NCBI GenBank assembly: GCA_009746045.1
Contig: RPFO01000041.1
Location: forward strand, 9,580,468-9,636,467
Direction: 5' to 3'
Source: Mesostigma viride
Lineage: Eukaryota; Streptophyta; Mesostigmatophyceae; Mesostigmatales; Mesostigmataceae
Length of the DNA stretch: 56,000 bases
Shown piece after piece: positions 10,139 to 20,781 of the stretch. Below the pieces are notes generated by a model that searched no databases, had not been told where the DNA came from, and was given only the letters and a program-made list of their open reading frames with translations. Position 1 is the stretch's first letter. Every line of letters begins with the position of its first letter. The translations under genes and the position numbers were made by a program.

Positions 10139-10783
10139 AGTTAGCATTTTGGGCAACCAATATGCTAAGTGGATGCAGTTTGGAAAGACCTTTCCAACGC
10201 CGTGCTGACCGCCTGAAACAGACAAGGGACGAGAAAGATATCAAGTCCCGAAGTCCTAGCCATCCGTGGCCGACTAGGGTGCAGTCCTCTGGTATAGTGG
10301 ACAGGACACGTGGCAGGCCGTGCCTGCACAGGCTTAGCCTGTCTATCACGTGACTGTGGTCCACGTAGGCCAGGAGGAGCAGCAGCCTGTGACTGGTAGG
10401 GTACTGGAGCTGGCACAGGGCTGCAAGGATACTAGACCTTGCAGGCTTGTGACAGGTCCTGTACTTCCTAGGTTGCAGAGTCTAGGCAAATCCAGTACGT
10501 CCTGGCTCTGCACTGATGCCAGTGGACGTTGTGGATTTGCTTGCACGCCTGCACGTGCCTCGTCATGCCGATGGGAACGAGGAACAACGCAAAGGATATA
10601 GCTTGGTCATGGGGGATGACCAGCTATCTCGGAAAGCACGAACCGTGGGTGCCACCTTGGTCGTGGAAGTGCCCACCGTGGTCGTGGCCTGGTGAACAGA
10701 TTTAAGGTTGCTGCCTTGCAACATTGGCTAAGACGCGCTGTGAAAGACCAAGAGCTCACATACGTTGGGAGCTCTTTCTAACT
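10139..10783 (+). repeat. 5' LTR (645 bp) of the inserted copia-like element
   Basis: The LTR starts AGTTAG and ends CTAACT, a 6-bp inverted terminus instead of the usual TG/CA. It matches 26219-26785 plus 27748-27828, where a MITE splits the second copy. I see one substitution in the first 567 bp and a small indel cluster near the end, so the insertion is fairly young. Confidence 0.92.
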
Positions 10784-10808
10784 CGTATTATTGTCTCCTT
10801 ACATCTTC

Positions 10809-11981
10809 ATGTCCAACGTGCCGAGGGAACAGGCCATTGAGCCTTCGCAAAGCCAAAGCTCGCAGCCGCAGCTTCGGGTAGGAGCCCCGGAGCGAACACG
10901 ACCTTTTCATCCCTACGCTCATCCGAGCACCGCATCAACCTTCGTCCAGGCGGCGTACCTGGCAAGGGCTAGCGAAGAAAGGTTGGGTGGCAGTTTGTGG
11001 AACTGCAGCAGGGCCGGCGGCGAGCGACCCCATTGTGATGCAATTGAGGCTTCGACAGCTCCCGGCGAATTGTCGCGAGAGGCCGTCGAAAAGTTTGTGT
11101 CGCTAAGGGACGAGCTGTCCTCGACGATTTACGGTCTGGAGGTGGCTCACCAGGGCGGGCACGTGACCGTGTCGCAGCTGGATTTGGCGCGGGAGGCACT
11201 GGGCCAGATAGTGGCCATTGGACTGGGAGCAGCGCGACTGTTCAACCATCAGGTGGCAACTTCTGTGCTGGGCGCGGGAGTTGAGTCCCGGACGTGATCA
11301 GGCAAGCGCAGGCGCGCGAGGTCGACAACCCCTGGTCGTCGGCAGAGGTGGTTTCCCAGACGTGCGAACACCTCGTGAACATTCTTTTGCAGGAGTCACG
11401 GGGCAACGCCGATCGGTGGGTAATAACCACACGACCATTTGGGATTTGGTCAACACTCGACACACCGCGGGCGGCGGAACCAGAAGCACACGATCCAGTG
11501 GTCGAGGTCATCACGGGTCGGGAGGTAATGCCAGAAGACTTCCATTACCAATTCGTTGATCAGCCAGAGGGGATCATCGAGCGTTCATCTCAGCAGAATA
11601 GATCAAGGCGACGGTACCGTAGAAGGGTACGCTGCACGATGTCGTGCTGAGCTGCACGTCCCGCAAGAGCCCGAACACGACTACGGTGGTCGTGGGGCCT
11701 GCAACGACAAGCGGGGTGGTGGAACGCGGTGGGTGAAAAACCTTGAGTGGGATCGCCAGAGTGGGAGCGAGCCCCGGATCCCAGTGGAGAAATCTGCAGA
11801 CGGGCGACCCGTTAGCAGAGTGCTAGGACCCTACGCCGACGGGGAGGACGCCGCTGGCAGCGACGAGGAGCGGCCAGAGACGCCCATCGCAGCCACTGCT
11901 CAAGAACGGGAGCTGGAGGCAGCGAACCAAGCAGGTGCTGAGTCAGTAGCTGGGACGGTGCCCAGCGACGCCAGCGCTTGA
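10809..11981 (+). pseudogene. Decayed leader ORF of the copia-like element, three frames
   Basis: Three overlapping open stretches (10809-11297, 11294-11650, 11556-11981) read successively in different frames between the 5' LTR and the zinc-knuckle gag. The first has a plausible helical part (REAVEKFVSLRDELSSTIYG). The last is acidic and ends at TGA near 11981. They look like one ORF broken by two frameshifts. I recognise no family; an ORF ahead of gag is unusual for copia elements. Confidence 0.45.
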
Positions 11982-12033
11982 GTCAGTTCTTCTTTTTCCT
12001 TCGCCTTTATTGTTGTGTCCCCACTTGTATATA

Positions 12034-13387
12034 ATGCCTCGTGGCAAACCGGGCGACGGCGACAAGGGCGAGGCGGAGGCACCGGCTGGAGAGAGCCAGG
12101 AGCCTGGGAAGGGCAAGGAGGCGCTGGTGGGAGAGGCGATCCCAGCCAGCGACGGCGATGGGGGAAAGCGGCCAGGGAGCAAGAGGCGACACGAAGACTC
12201 GGTGGAGGAGGCACGCAAGGTGCGGGCGACAGGGCCATCTGATGCAATAACGGTGGCGAATGGGCAACCAGCCGTGGAGAAGCGTAAGAGGGACACCTCC
12301 GCTGACGGCAATGGTAAGAGGCTTCATGTGGATGTGTTCTCCCCTGTGCCTGCTGGTCCAAGTGGTGCTGTTGCTGTGACACCCGCTGTGGTGGAGCCAG
12401 TGAAGGCGCTGCCAGGGTCGAGGCCTCACATGAGTGCAGTCACTGTTATGAATGGACAAAAGCCTCTTAACCCACCACTAGCACAGGAAGCTTTGGACAA
12501 GTGGCTAGAGGACATGGAGCTTGTTGTATTCTCCGTGGACCCCACTGTCAACCTAGTGCAAGTGTTTCACTCATCCACGTGCAACAGGGACTCGTCAGAG
12601 CGTGTCAGGGAAAAGGCTAGGACTGGTGTCAAGGATAAGCAAACCTGGGCACAGTTCCTGGATGGGTTGAGGGAGGAGTTCTCTGACAAGGTTCTCAACC
12701 TCACCAACTACTATAAACATCAGTATGACACCTTTGAGATAGTGGGTCCTGTGGCAGAGGAATGGGCTAGGCTCAACCGTATCAGGGACAAGGGGGCCAT
12801 GTATGGCTTCCTGGTCACAGATAGGGCCTTGGCAGACTATTTCCTGGACCGTATGGGTTGAGTGTGGATGGAGGAACGGTGCCCGCATGTTTCTTAACCA
12901 GACTGATGGCTCCTTGCGTGCTCTGGAGCTTGTAATCCTCAGCATAAGGAAGCCAGATCCTGCCTGCAAGGCTATCCAGTCCCATGGCAGCAATGCCACC
13001 TCCGCTGTGCAGGGCCAAGGTGATGTCCCCGGGTACCCAGCCCGTGATGGGGCAAGGCCTAACAAGCGTAAGCGCTTCAGGCGCCAGAGGCAGGGGGCTC
13101 AGGGTGGCAAGGGTGCAGGTTCCCAAGGAGGGGTTGGGAGCCAGCAAGCTGCATGGTGGTCAGCAGGGTAAGGGTGGCCAAGGGCAAGGCAAGGGCCAAG
13201 CTCAAGGCAACCAAGGCAAGCAGGGTGGGCAGTCTCAGGGAGGCCAGGGGAAGCCTGGCAAGGGTGGGGCTGGGTCTGGGAAGAAGGGTGGAGCATGCTT
13301 TGTATGTGGCAAGGAAGGTCACTGGCGTCGTGAGTGCCCTGACAGGAAGGCCAAGCCTGGGGCAGGGGGCCAGTCTGGGCAGCAGTG
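12034..13387 (+). pseudogene. Gag with CCHC zinc knuckle (copia-like element)
   Basis: Starts at ATG 12034 (MPRGKPGDGDKG). A charged disordered region is followed by a helical gag core (AQFLDGLREEFSDKVLNLTNYY ... EEWARLNRI), then a Gly/Gln-rich tract (QGKGGQGQGKGQAQG) and one CCHC knuckle, CFVCGKEGHWRREC (C-x2-C-x4-H-x4-C), before the TGA at 13385-13387. Two frame changes, near 12850 and 13140, break it. The zinc knuckle binds the element RNA during packaging. Confidence 0.8.
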
Positions 13388-14008
13388 ACTAGCTACATCA
13401 TCCCCTGTAAATAGTCAATCACCCCTAGCACGTCGTTTGTATCCAGTCCTATGGAGAGGACTGAGTTCAACTCAGTCCTCTCCAGAGGACCGAGTTTTTG
13501 GGTTTCGTAGAAAATTCGCCCCGGTCAGAATGTTTGTCAAAAAATTTCTCTCAAAATTTATTCAAATACTACGTGAAAAGATCTTTCTTGGACATATTTT
13601 TGGGATTTTTTTGGATTTGGTATGAGCGGTCAAATGTACGGTCAAAGTACAGGTGGTAAGGGTATACTTTTTTCCGTGAAACGTGCGTTCCGGAAATGCA
13701 CGACCTAGCCATGGCGGCTTGCGCCCATGCATGCAGTTTACGTTTGCGGAAGAGTTAGCTGGCCAAACTCAGGAAATAGTTTTTATATGTCATATAGATG
13801 ATACAACTCAACTTTTGGCTCGCGGCGATGCGATTTAGCAGGTGTCGGCACTGTTCTTGCTAGAAAAAACTGCGATCAGACAGGTCGACGGAATTGACGA
13901 CTGTGATTGCGTTCCGGCGCAATTTCGAGGGTTTATAGGTTTCTTTCTACCTTTTATCGTGCATAGTATTAGAATAAATTGAGTGGCTGCATAGATTTGA
14001 TGATTTCG
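13388..14008. other. Left end of the 6.1-kb TIR composite; no gene
   Basis: After the gag stop, the inverted terminus begins at 13422. The rest is AT-rich and non-coding; short ORFs are not convincing. A block AAATGCACGACC...CATGGCGGC near 13693 has a close match at 32046. Confidence 0.5.
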
Positions 14009-14963
14009 TGTCGCGTCCGTGATCTATCACGTCCGCAATTCAGATTTTAGCGTAATTCTGACGTCCGCAGCCTTGTGCGGGTTGCTATACCGCGGCCCGG
14101 TACTGACGCCGCGGATCTCAGTTGTAATCACGCGTCCACTGAATCGTCGGCGGATCTTCTGAATTCGTCCAAGTGCGAGTGCGTTCGCATTTGCGGCAGT
14201 GGGCTAAGGGGGGATTTGGGCTACCGGTCGTCACCAGGGCAGTCCAGGCGCTGGCGCGCGCCACTAAGGCAGGCCAGGCATGTTGGGCTGGCTGCCGGGC
14301 CAGTGATCACGTGCTCTGCCAGGACTACAACGAGGGACACCAGACTTTGTGGAGAACGACCAGGGCTACACGTGAAACGTCGCGAACGGTCAGCACGCTT
14401 TGAGCAGCGGTGCCTGAGATGGCCGGCAATTTAGCCTGGTTAATTTCTGATTGCGGCAGCGCTTTTTAGTGTTGCAAAATATCTACAAGTTGTTTAGCTT
14501 GTGCTTGGACAGATTTGTTCATGAGATTTGGTTTGTGTCAGGCAAGCACCTGATCTAACGTTAAAAAGCGCATGCTAGATTTGCGGCACCTTGTTCAGCG
14601 TATTTTGGTCGTCACTGGCTGATGTCACGTTGGAAAGGTTAGCTTGCGCAGGTTAAAAGGATGAACAGTCGGCCATTGTGGTCGTTGTTCGTTCAGTTTT
14701 CACTTCACAACGACGCAGTTGTCTTCATGTGATTAACTAGTAGAACAATCCGGCCGCAACCTCCGTGATGGTTGCGAGATTGTTTTCATGGGTCGAGGCG
14801 AGATAGGCATACAAGTTAAGCCTTTTTGGATTTGTCTCGAGGACAGTCGTCGCAGGGACTACCAGTATGGTAGATTCGCCTGGGCACTGTCGGTAGCTTA
14901 GGGTGAGAGCGGTTGGCTGGGTGTTGGCATACATCCGGACAAGGCCAACTTCCGTATAAAGGA

Positions 14964-16395
14964 CCAGGTTGTAAAATACGTGTGCGGGGTATAATACGTG
15001 GACTTAAAATACGCGTATTATACGTGGGGGGTATAAAATACGCGGTGGTAAAATGCGCGACAGTTTTTGTGGTCCAATTGTCAGTCACCCAATTAGCACG
15101 CTCCTTGATGATGGTCATGCAGTTATTACAACTGAAATTTGGTGTATATGCTTATTTATTAACATCTTCCGTTTATGCCCTGCAATCCTATCTGATTATG
15201 ATTTGTTAAATGCAGGGGGGAGCATGCTGCAACGGGAATAGTAAGGATTCAATTAATTAATTGATTGTAAGGAAAGCCATCCACTATATAATGCATGAGA
15301 TGACATAAGACACAACTTCCGAGAAGGAGGGGTGACGTGCCCTCCTTTGTACTGGATCATGCCGGCCACCATCTGCTTGAAAGAGGCGCTCTCAGCCGCA
15401 TTGAAGGCAATGCCGTTCTCGATAAAAAATTCGGCAGCCAGCAGCTGGACACCTTTCTCGTCGACGGGAACCAGCCATTTGGTGATGCTCAGCTGGCCTT
15501 TGCTGGGAACCGACGACAAGTCAGCCGGCGCAGCCCCTCCCATCTCCGCCATTGCCCTGTTCAAATTGTGCTGCTTCTTGGCGTCTGACTGCTGCGACTT
15601 GTTGTTTTACATCCTGAGAAACTTGCTCCGGATATTCGGTGGAATTTTGTCGCAGGGTAACATCCCTTCCCCTGCGATTCCGGCAAAGTGTGCACGGACT
15701 CGGAATACGCTGATTGCCCCCGCCCCGTATGAGAACTTCTTGTTGCAAAATGAGCAGAACTTATTCGACACAAACTGCGTTTTGTTACTAACAGCATCTG
15801 TGACTGCTTCTTTCTTCTCGAGAACGAAATCCCATTCAGGCCCTTTCTTCCTCATGGCTGCAAATCGAAAATGGCTGCACACTGTCGCACAGTCGCACTG
15901 GCCTCGTCGTCGCTATATTGCATTACACCGTCAGTAGCACAGCTGGCATTTGCTGGCACACTGATATTATGCGTTATGTACCTGGTCCTAGCTGTCTCCT
16001 ACCGGCCAAACATTTTCCGGGTAAATGGGTATTTTTATTAACCAATAGGAATATCATTAGGTGAAGAGGTACCACGTATCGACCAGCTGGTTACCCTCTA
16101 AGGGTAGTGTGATAGGTGAAAGGTTTAGAAACCGGCCAAACATTTTGCAAGGTTTGCGCTTTATGAAAAGAACTGTACGCATCTACTTCTAGTAGTAAAA
16201 ATCTCAAATGTGCAGTGAGCGCGCCGCGCCCAGAATCTGGGCACCGCGCCAGTGCCCGCTGCCCGCTGGTACCCCCGAAAAATTCGAAGTCCAAACCGCG
16301 TGGTCAGACGTAAAATACGCGTAAAATACGTCGAGGCCCATAATATGCTTTATCCCGCATTTTATCGCAAAAGTGCGGCGTACATAACAACCCGG
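14964..16395 (-). mobile_element. hAT DNA transposon copy 1 (1432 bp)
   Basis: Flanked by the 8-bp duplication ATAAAGGA (14956-14963 and 16396-16403). The empty site is seen in repeat A copy 2. Imperfect termini CCAGGTTGT.../...ACAACCCGG. A second copy lies at 22624-24055 with a different 8-bp duplication; I see one base difference. An 8-bp duplication and a BED-finger transposase fragment are hallmarks of hAT elements. Confidence 0.93.
15253..15882 (-). pseudogene. hAT transposase N-terminal fragment (BED finger), copy 1
   Basis: From 15882 down: a BED-type finger with CSFCNKKF ... VRAHFAGIAGEGMLPC and a conserved tail PPNIRSKFLRM, then an in-frame TAA. The same frame continues to the hAT core start (FFIENGIAFNAAES and FKQMVAGMI, then PPSRKLC). 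In hAT proteins the BED domain binds terminal DNA, and the NGI-F-N-ES block opens the catalytic region. The DDE core and dimerisation domain are missing, so this copy cannot make transposase. The identical stop in copy 2 shows it was moved in trans after the damage. Confidence 0.85.
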
Positions 16396-16699
16396 ATAAA
16401 GGAGAGCGGGTAGCGGATGTTCACGGTATTGGACATGCCGGACTTGTTTGCTCGAAGCTAGGCAGGCCAGGGGCTGGAATAAGCCAGTCTTTCTTGTTGA
16501 TGAACATTGGTTTTGGCTAAAATGTATTCTCAATTTTATTTGTGAATAACCAAATCTTGTTAAGCGTTATGTCATAAAGGTCGGTAGGAACTGCTCTTGC
16601 AACGGGTGGCTGCCAGTGGGGCAGAGCCCACATATCATCTTCCGTAACTGAACGAACAACCTTGTTAGGAGTCAGGCCTACCGGCCTAGTGGTGGAAAG

Positions 16700-16865
16700 A
16701 GGTTATTGCTTAGCCTTCAAAAGCATCTGAAGAGGTTAGGCTTTTCCCTGTAAAAAGCCATTGAAGGGGTTATTGCTAAGCCTTTAAAAGCATGCATGTC
16801 AGGGGTTATTGCTAAGCCTTTAAAAGCATGCATGTTAAGGTTGTTGCTGATCCTGGAAAAGCATC
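16700..16865. repeat. Minisatellite, unit about 40 bp
   Basis: Three to four diverged copies built on GGTTATTGCTAAGCC plus TTTAAAAGCATGCATGT, within the part (16647-17003) present only between repeat A copy 1 and the 95-bp repeat C. Confidence 0.7.
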
Positions 16866-17003
16866 TTTGAGCAGCTGGATTTTTTTTTTCTTTTTTTTGC
16901 TGCTGCCTGGAATGACGCCCTCTTTGGGCTTCCTTCTTTTGTGTGAGCTGCCTTTCTTTCACTTTTTGCTCTCACGTTGTTGTGAGCTAAATAGTGGGGG
17001 GGA

Positions 17004-17098
17004 GGTGGCATATCTCACACATGATTACTGCTGATAGTGGATGCATTCCAAGTAGCGGTAATGACCAGTCCAGGATGATATGGCACGCAAACGCGACA
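17004..17098. repeat. 95-bp repeat C, copy 1
   Basis: Identical to 18299-18393 at an offset of 1295. The two copies bracket repeat A copy 2. The join to A copy 2 forms a 16-bp palindrome, CGCGACAGCTGTCGCG (17092-17107). Confidence 0.9.
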
Positions 17099-17100
17099 GC

Positions 17101-18298
17101 TGTCGCGTCCGTGATCTATCACGTCCGCAATTCAGATTTTAGCGTAATTCTGACGTCCGCAGCCTTGTGCGGGTTGCTATACCGCGGCCCGGTACTGACG
17201 CCGCGGATCTCAGTTGTAATCACGCGTCCACTGAATCGTCGGCGGATCTTCTGAATTCGTCCAAGTGCGAGTGCGTTCGCATTTGCGGCAGTGGGCTAAG
17301 GGGGGATTTGGGCTACCGGTCGTCACCAGGGCAGTCCAGGCGCTGGCGCGCGCCACTAAGGCAGGCCAGGCATGTTGGGCTGGCTGCCGGGCCAGTGATC
17401 ACGTGCTCTGCCAGGACTACAACGAGGGACACCAGACTTTGTGGAGAACGACCAGGGCTACACGTGAAACGTCGCGAACGGTCAGCACGCTTTGAGCAGC
17501 GGTGCCTGAGATGGCCGGCAATTTAGCCTGGTTAATTTCTGATTGCGGCAGCGCTTTTTAGTGTTGCAAAATATCTACAAGTTGTTTAGCTTGTGCTTGG
17601 ACAGATTTGTTCATGAGATTTGGTTTGTGTCAGGCAAGCACCTGATCTAACGTTAAAAAGCGCATGCTAGATTTGCGGCACCTTGTTCAGCGTATTTTGG
17701 TCGTCACTGGCTGATGTCACGTTGGAAAGGTTAGCTTGCGCAGGTTAAAAGGATGAACAGTCGGCCATTGTGGTCGTTGTTCGTTCAGTTTTCACTTCAC
17801 AACGACGCAGTTGTCTTCATGTGATTAACTAGTAGAACAATCCGGCCGCAACCTCCGTGATGGTTGCGAGATTGTTTTCATGGGTCGAGGCGAGATAGGC
17901 ATACAAGTTAAGCCTTTTTGGATTTGTCTCGAGGACAGTCGTCGCAGGGACTACCAGTATGGTAGATTCGCCTGGGCACTGTCGGTAGCTTAGGGTGAGA
18001 GCGGTTGGCTGGGTGTTGGCATACATCCGGACAAGGCCAACTTCCGTATAAAGGAGAGCGGGTAGCGGATGTTCACGGTATTGGACATGCCGGACTTGTT
18101 TGCTCGAAGCTAGGCAGGCCAGGGGCTGGAATAAGCCAGTCTTTCTTGTTGATGAACATTGGTTTTGGCTAAAATGTATTCTCAATTTTATTTGTGAATA
18201 ACCAAATCTTGTTAAGCGTTATGTCATAAAGGTCGGTAGGAACTGCTCTTGCAACGGGTGGCTGCCAGTGGGGCAGAGCCCACATATCATCTTCCGTA
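17101..18298. repeat. Repeat A, copy 2 (1198 bp, uninterrupted)
   Basis: Gives the empty site for the hAT insertion in copy 1: GTATAAAGGAGAGCGG reads straight through at 18047-18062. Confidence 0.92.
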
Positions 18299-18393
18299 GG
18301 TGGCATATCTCACACATGATTACTGCTGATAGTGGATGCATTCCAAGTAGCGGTAATGACCAGTCCAGGATGATATGGCACGCAAACGCGACA
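18299..18393. repeat. 95-bp repeat C, copy 2
   Basis: Second copy of 17004-17098, following repeat A copy 2. Confidence 0.9.
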
Positions 18394-19533
18394 TTCGACC
18401 TCTCTGTCACGTCATGGTTTGTGTACCGCAAAGTGCCAGTTTTGCGGGCACCGCCTGGGCCAAGGTAACGCCGTCCGTGCCTGGTAAAGCTGGAATGTCG
18501 TCGCCTCATCGCTTCTTAATGTTTGTACATGAGTTTGAGCTTGCAAGGAGTTGTCAGGTTCAAGTCTTGATGCTCTTTCTTGACCGTTGCCTGCCCCTCT
18601 CTAAAACCCCATTTTCAGATGATGTTACCAGGCGTTTGCCTGACCCCAGTGTAGTTGTGCAGGTTTTTAGGAGCTGTACAGGTTTGAACACCTTCATAGA
18701 TGTTAGTTATTCCTATGCTTCGTTTATACTGCATGGTTATGTGGCCATGGGTTGCATCAAGGGTGCTTTCAAGCTTATGCGGGTGGGTGAAAAGTCTTGG
18801 TGATAAACCACTGCCATCAGGTGCCAGCAACTATGTTGGCCATACCATGGCGATGCTAAACAGTTTGAGCCATATCTATTCTTGTTAGAAACAAATGAAC
18901 TATGCTTAATCTACCCATTATATTGGTGGTTGACACTTATAATATAACCCTTTGTTGGTAGGTATCCAAACCCATTCCCTACGTGCAGGCATAGGCTCTC
19001 ACACATGATAAGGTATAGTATAACTGCAATATGATGATGCAAGTGTGTTGTCCTGTTATGCTTGAAGGGAAATGAGTTGATTGGGATGGTTGGTGGCCAC
19101 GGTGGTGTGTAGTATGACCGCACTTACATGCTAGCATTTTGCTAGCAAAGGCTCATTCCTCTCCAAAAACTGCCAGTCTGGCAGTTTTTGGCGTGTTTCA
19201 GGCAGTGGCAGTGGCCAAATTGAGCCCAGTTTTTTGCCACGTTTCAAGAACTTTATTTTTCACATGTTTATGATTTTTCTACATGCATATGGAATTGTTT
19301 TTTTTTTTAATACACACCTATACATCAAAAAGTGCCAAATCGCGAGTAAGGGTCAACACCCGAGTAAAATTCTACATGATCCGGTCCATGTATGATTTTT
19401 TACACATATTCCAGACACAGAGCAAGATATTAACTGCTATTAGGCACCTCAAACATATGGGGTACCCCCCTGCCCTTTCTGCTACATGATCTCAAAGTTG
19501 GTCAACTCAGTCCTCTACAGAGGACTGAGTCGG
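18394..19533. other. Right part of the TIR composite; no recognised gene
   Basis: One plus-strand ORF (18375-18803, 142 residues) has no recognised features and is doubtful. A perfect 29-bp hairpin with a 1-base loop lies at 19163-19191 (arms CCAAAAACTGCCAG). The rest is AT-rich. Confidence 0.4.
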
Positions 19534-19553
19534 TACAAACGACGTGCTAGGGG

Positions 19554-20116
19554 AAGGTGTGCTGGATGTACATAAGGACGGGGGTGTGCCCCTTGTGCAG
19601 CACCAACCAAGGGTGTAAAGATGTTGTTCTTCCACTGGATTGCAATAACAATGCTGCAGCTGAATTCCCTATGCCTCATGCAGGTGGTGGGTCTCCAGCA
19701 GGTGCTGGCCTGGAGGGCCAAGGGACCTTGCTGGAAGGGCCTGGAGCGGTCCAGGGTGCAGGGCCTGGCTTGGGGCGTCAGGATGGCCTGCAGGGAAGCC
19801 CTGGAACCTCAGGAGTGGATCATGTGTCCCCACACACGGTTCAGACGTCTCGCCAGGTCAGTGCTGAAAGAGTGCTGAGCTATGCTGAGGCTGGCCATAG
19901 GTTGCATCACATGTTTGGGCATTCTGGGCAGGCAGCAATGTTTGCTTGGAAGCTAGGTAGGGAGCCTTTATGGGAGGCTTGCCAGGCTGCTGCTGAGAAC
20001 TGTGGTTGCCAGGAGAATGCTGTTCACCCACCTCAGTCCCATGCTAGGGAGCCTGCTAGGGAGCGTGGCGACATCCAGATGGATATCCAGCATATCAGGG
20101 GCTTATATATATTGGT
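19554..20116 (+). pseudogene. Copia-like pol: pre-integrase and start of integrase
   Basis: One frame, beginning KVCWMYIRTGVC. After a Gly/Gln-rich linker comes a pre-integrase zinc-binding region with His and Cys pairs (LHHMFGHSG ... ACQAAAENCGC), then GDIQMDIQHI, whose Asp fits the first catalytic Asp of the integrase. A LINE fragment interrupts at LYILV. Excising it with one 12-bp duplication gives LYILVGVDRFSRY in frame. Confidence 0.8.
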
Positions 20117-20781
20117 ATTTGCACACTGTCCTCCTGACGGTGGTGCTCGCCATGATTCGGTCGGTTTTCCCCCACGCGAACATCCGGTCCGAGGATGCGG
20201 ATGGCGCTGCCTTCTATTCCCCCAACCACCGGCCTGACATCGTGGTGCTGGACTTTGAGGGGGTGGCCGGCATCTGCTTATTGACGTTTCGGTGGCGCGG
20301 CCCTTGGCTCTTAGCCACGTGGCTGGGGCCTCCCTCACGGCAGGTTACACGGCGGACCGGGCGGAGCGGGCCAAGCTCCTGGCCTACGGCGACGTCGGGC
20401 ATCATCGTGTGGTGCCCTTTGTCCTGGAGGAGTTTGGTGCCATGGGGCCCCTGACCTCCGCCTTCTTCAAGGAGTGTTGCCGGCTCCGGGAGGACCGGCT
20501 GGACCTGGAGGGCCAGCGGGCCCCATGGTCGGCGCGGACCTGGACGTCATATTGGCGTCAGCGCTTGTCGGTGGCGCTGACTCGGGCCATGGCTGACATC
20601 ATGCTCCGCCGTACGCGGGCTGATTTTGCGGTGCAGCAGGGCTATTAGGTTCCTCCCGTTAGGCGTTTCCATTGGTCTTATCGTAGTATAGAGCTTTGAC
20701 ATGGCTCTGTATATAGGTTTATAGCTGGGCGTTTGCTTTGGTTTGAGTGATTTCACTCTGCTGTAAGTAATTATATTTTTA
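20117..20781 (+). mobile_element. 5'-truncated LINE (non-LTR) 3' end
   Basis: Bounded by the 12-bp duplication ATATATATTGGT (20105-20116, 20782-20793). It encodes a C-terminal LINE tail in two frames: HRPDIVVLDFEG, then LIDVSVARP, AERAKLLAYGD and HHRVVPFVLEEFGAMG, ending QQGY with TAG near 20648. This layout (RPD, DVSV, then PF-x-E-x-FG) is common after the RT of LINE-type elements. A long, variable-length duplication and 5' truncation fit target-primed reverse transcription. Confidence 0.75.

Larger units (their letters stand above)
14009..16646. repeat. Repeat A, copy 1, split by hAT copy 1
   Basis: 14009-14963 equals 17101-18055, and after the hAT insertion 16396-16646 equals 18048-18298. 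Copy 2 shows the uninterrupted 1198-bp form. Starts TGTCGCGTCC, ends CTTCCGTA. No gene is recognised in it. Confidence 0.9.
13422..19553. mobile_element. 6.1-kb insertion bounded by inverted repeats, inside the copia-like element
   Basis: The 20-base sequence CCCCTAGCACGTCGTTTGTA at 13422-13441 is present as its exact reverse complement at 19534-19553. Just inside each end lie further AGTCCTCT/AGAGGACT palindromic blocks. The segment separates the gag end from the pre-integrase region. No transposase is visible. It contains later insertions (A copies, hAT copy). I could not define a target duplication, so the exact ends are uncertain. Confidence 0.65.

Noticed and set aside
14009-18298. Repeat A copies as an LTR pair
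   Set aside because: No target duplication, no primer-binding or polypurine site, ends TG/TA; a tandem duplication explains the order better.
18375-18803. Plus-strand 142-residue ORF
   Set aside because: No family, no neighbours that support it, and its start lies in the duplicated repeat C.
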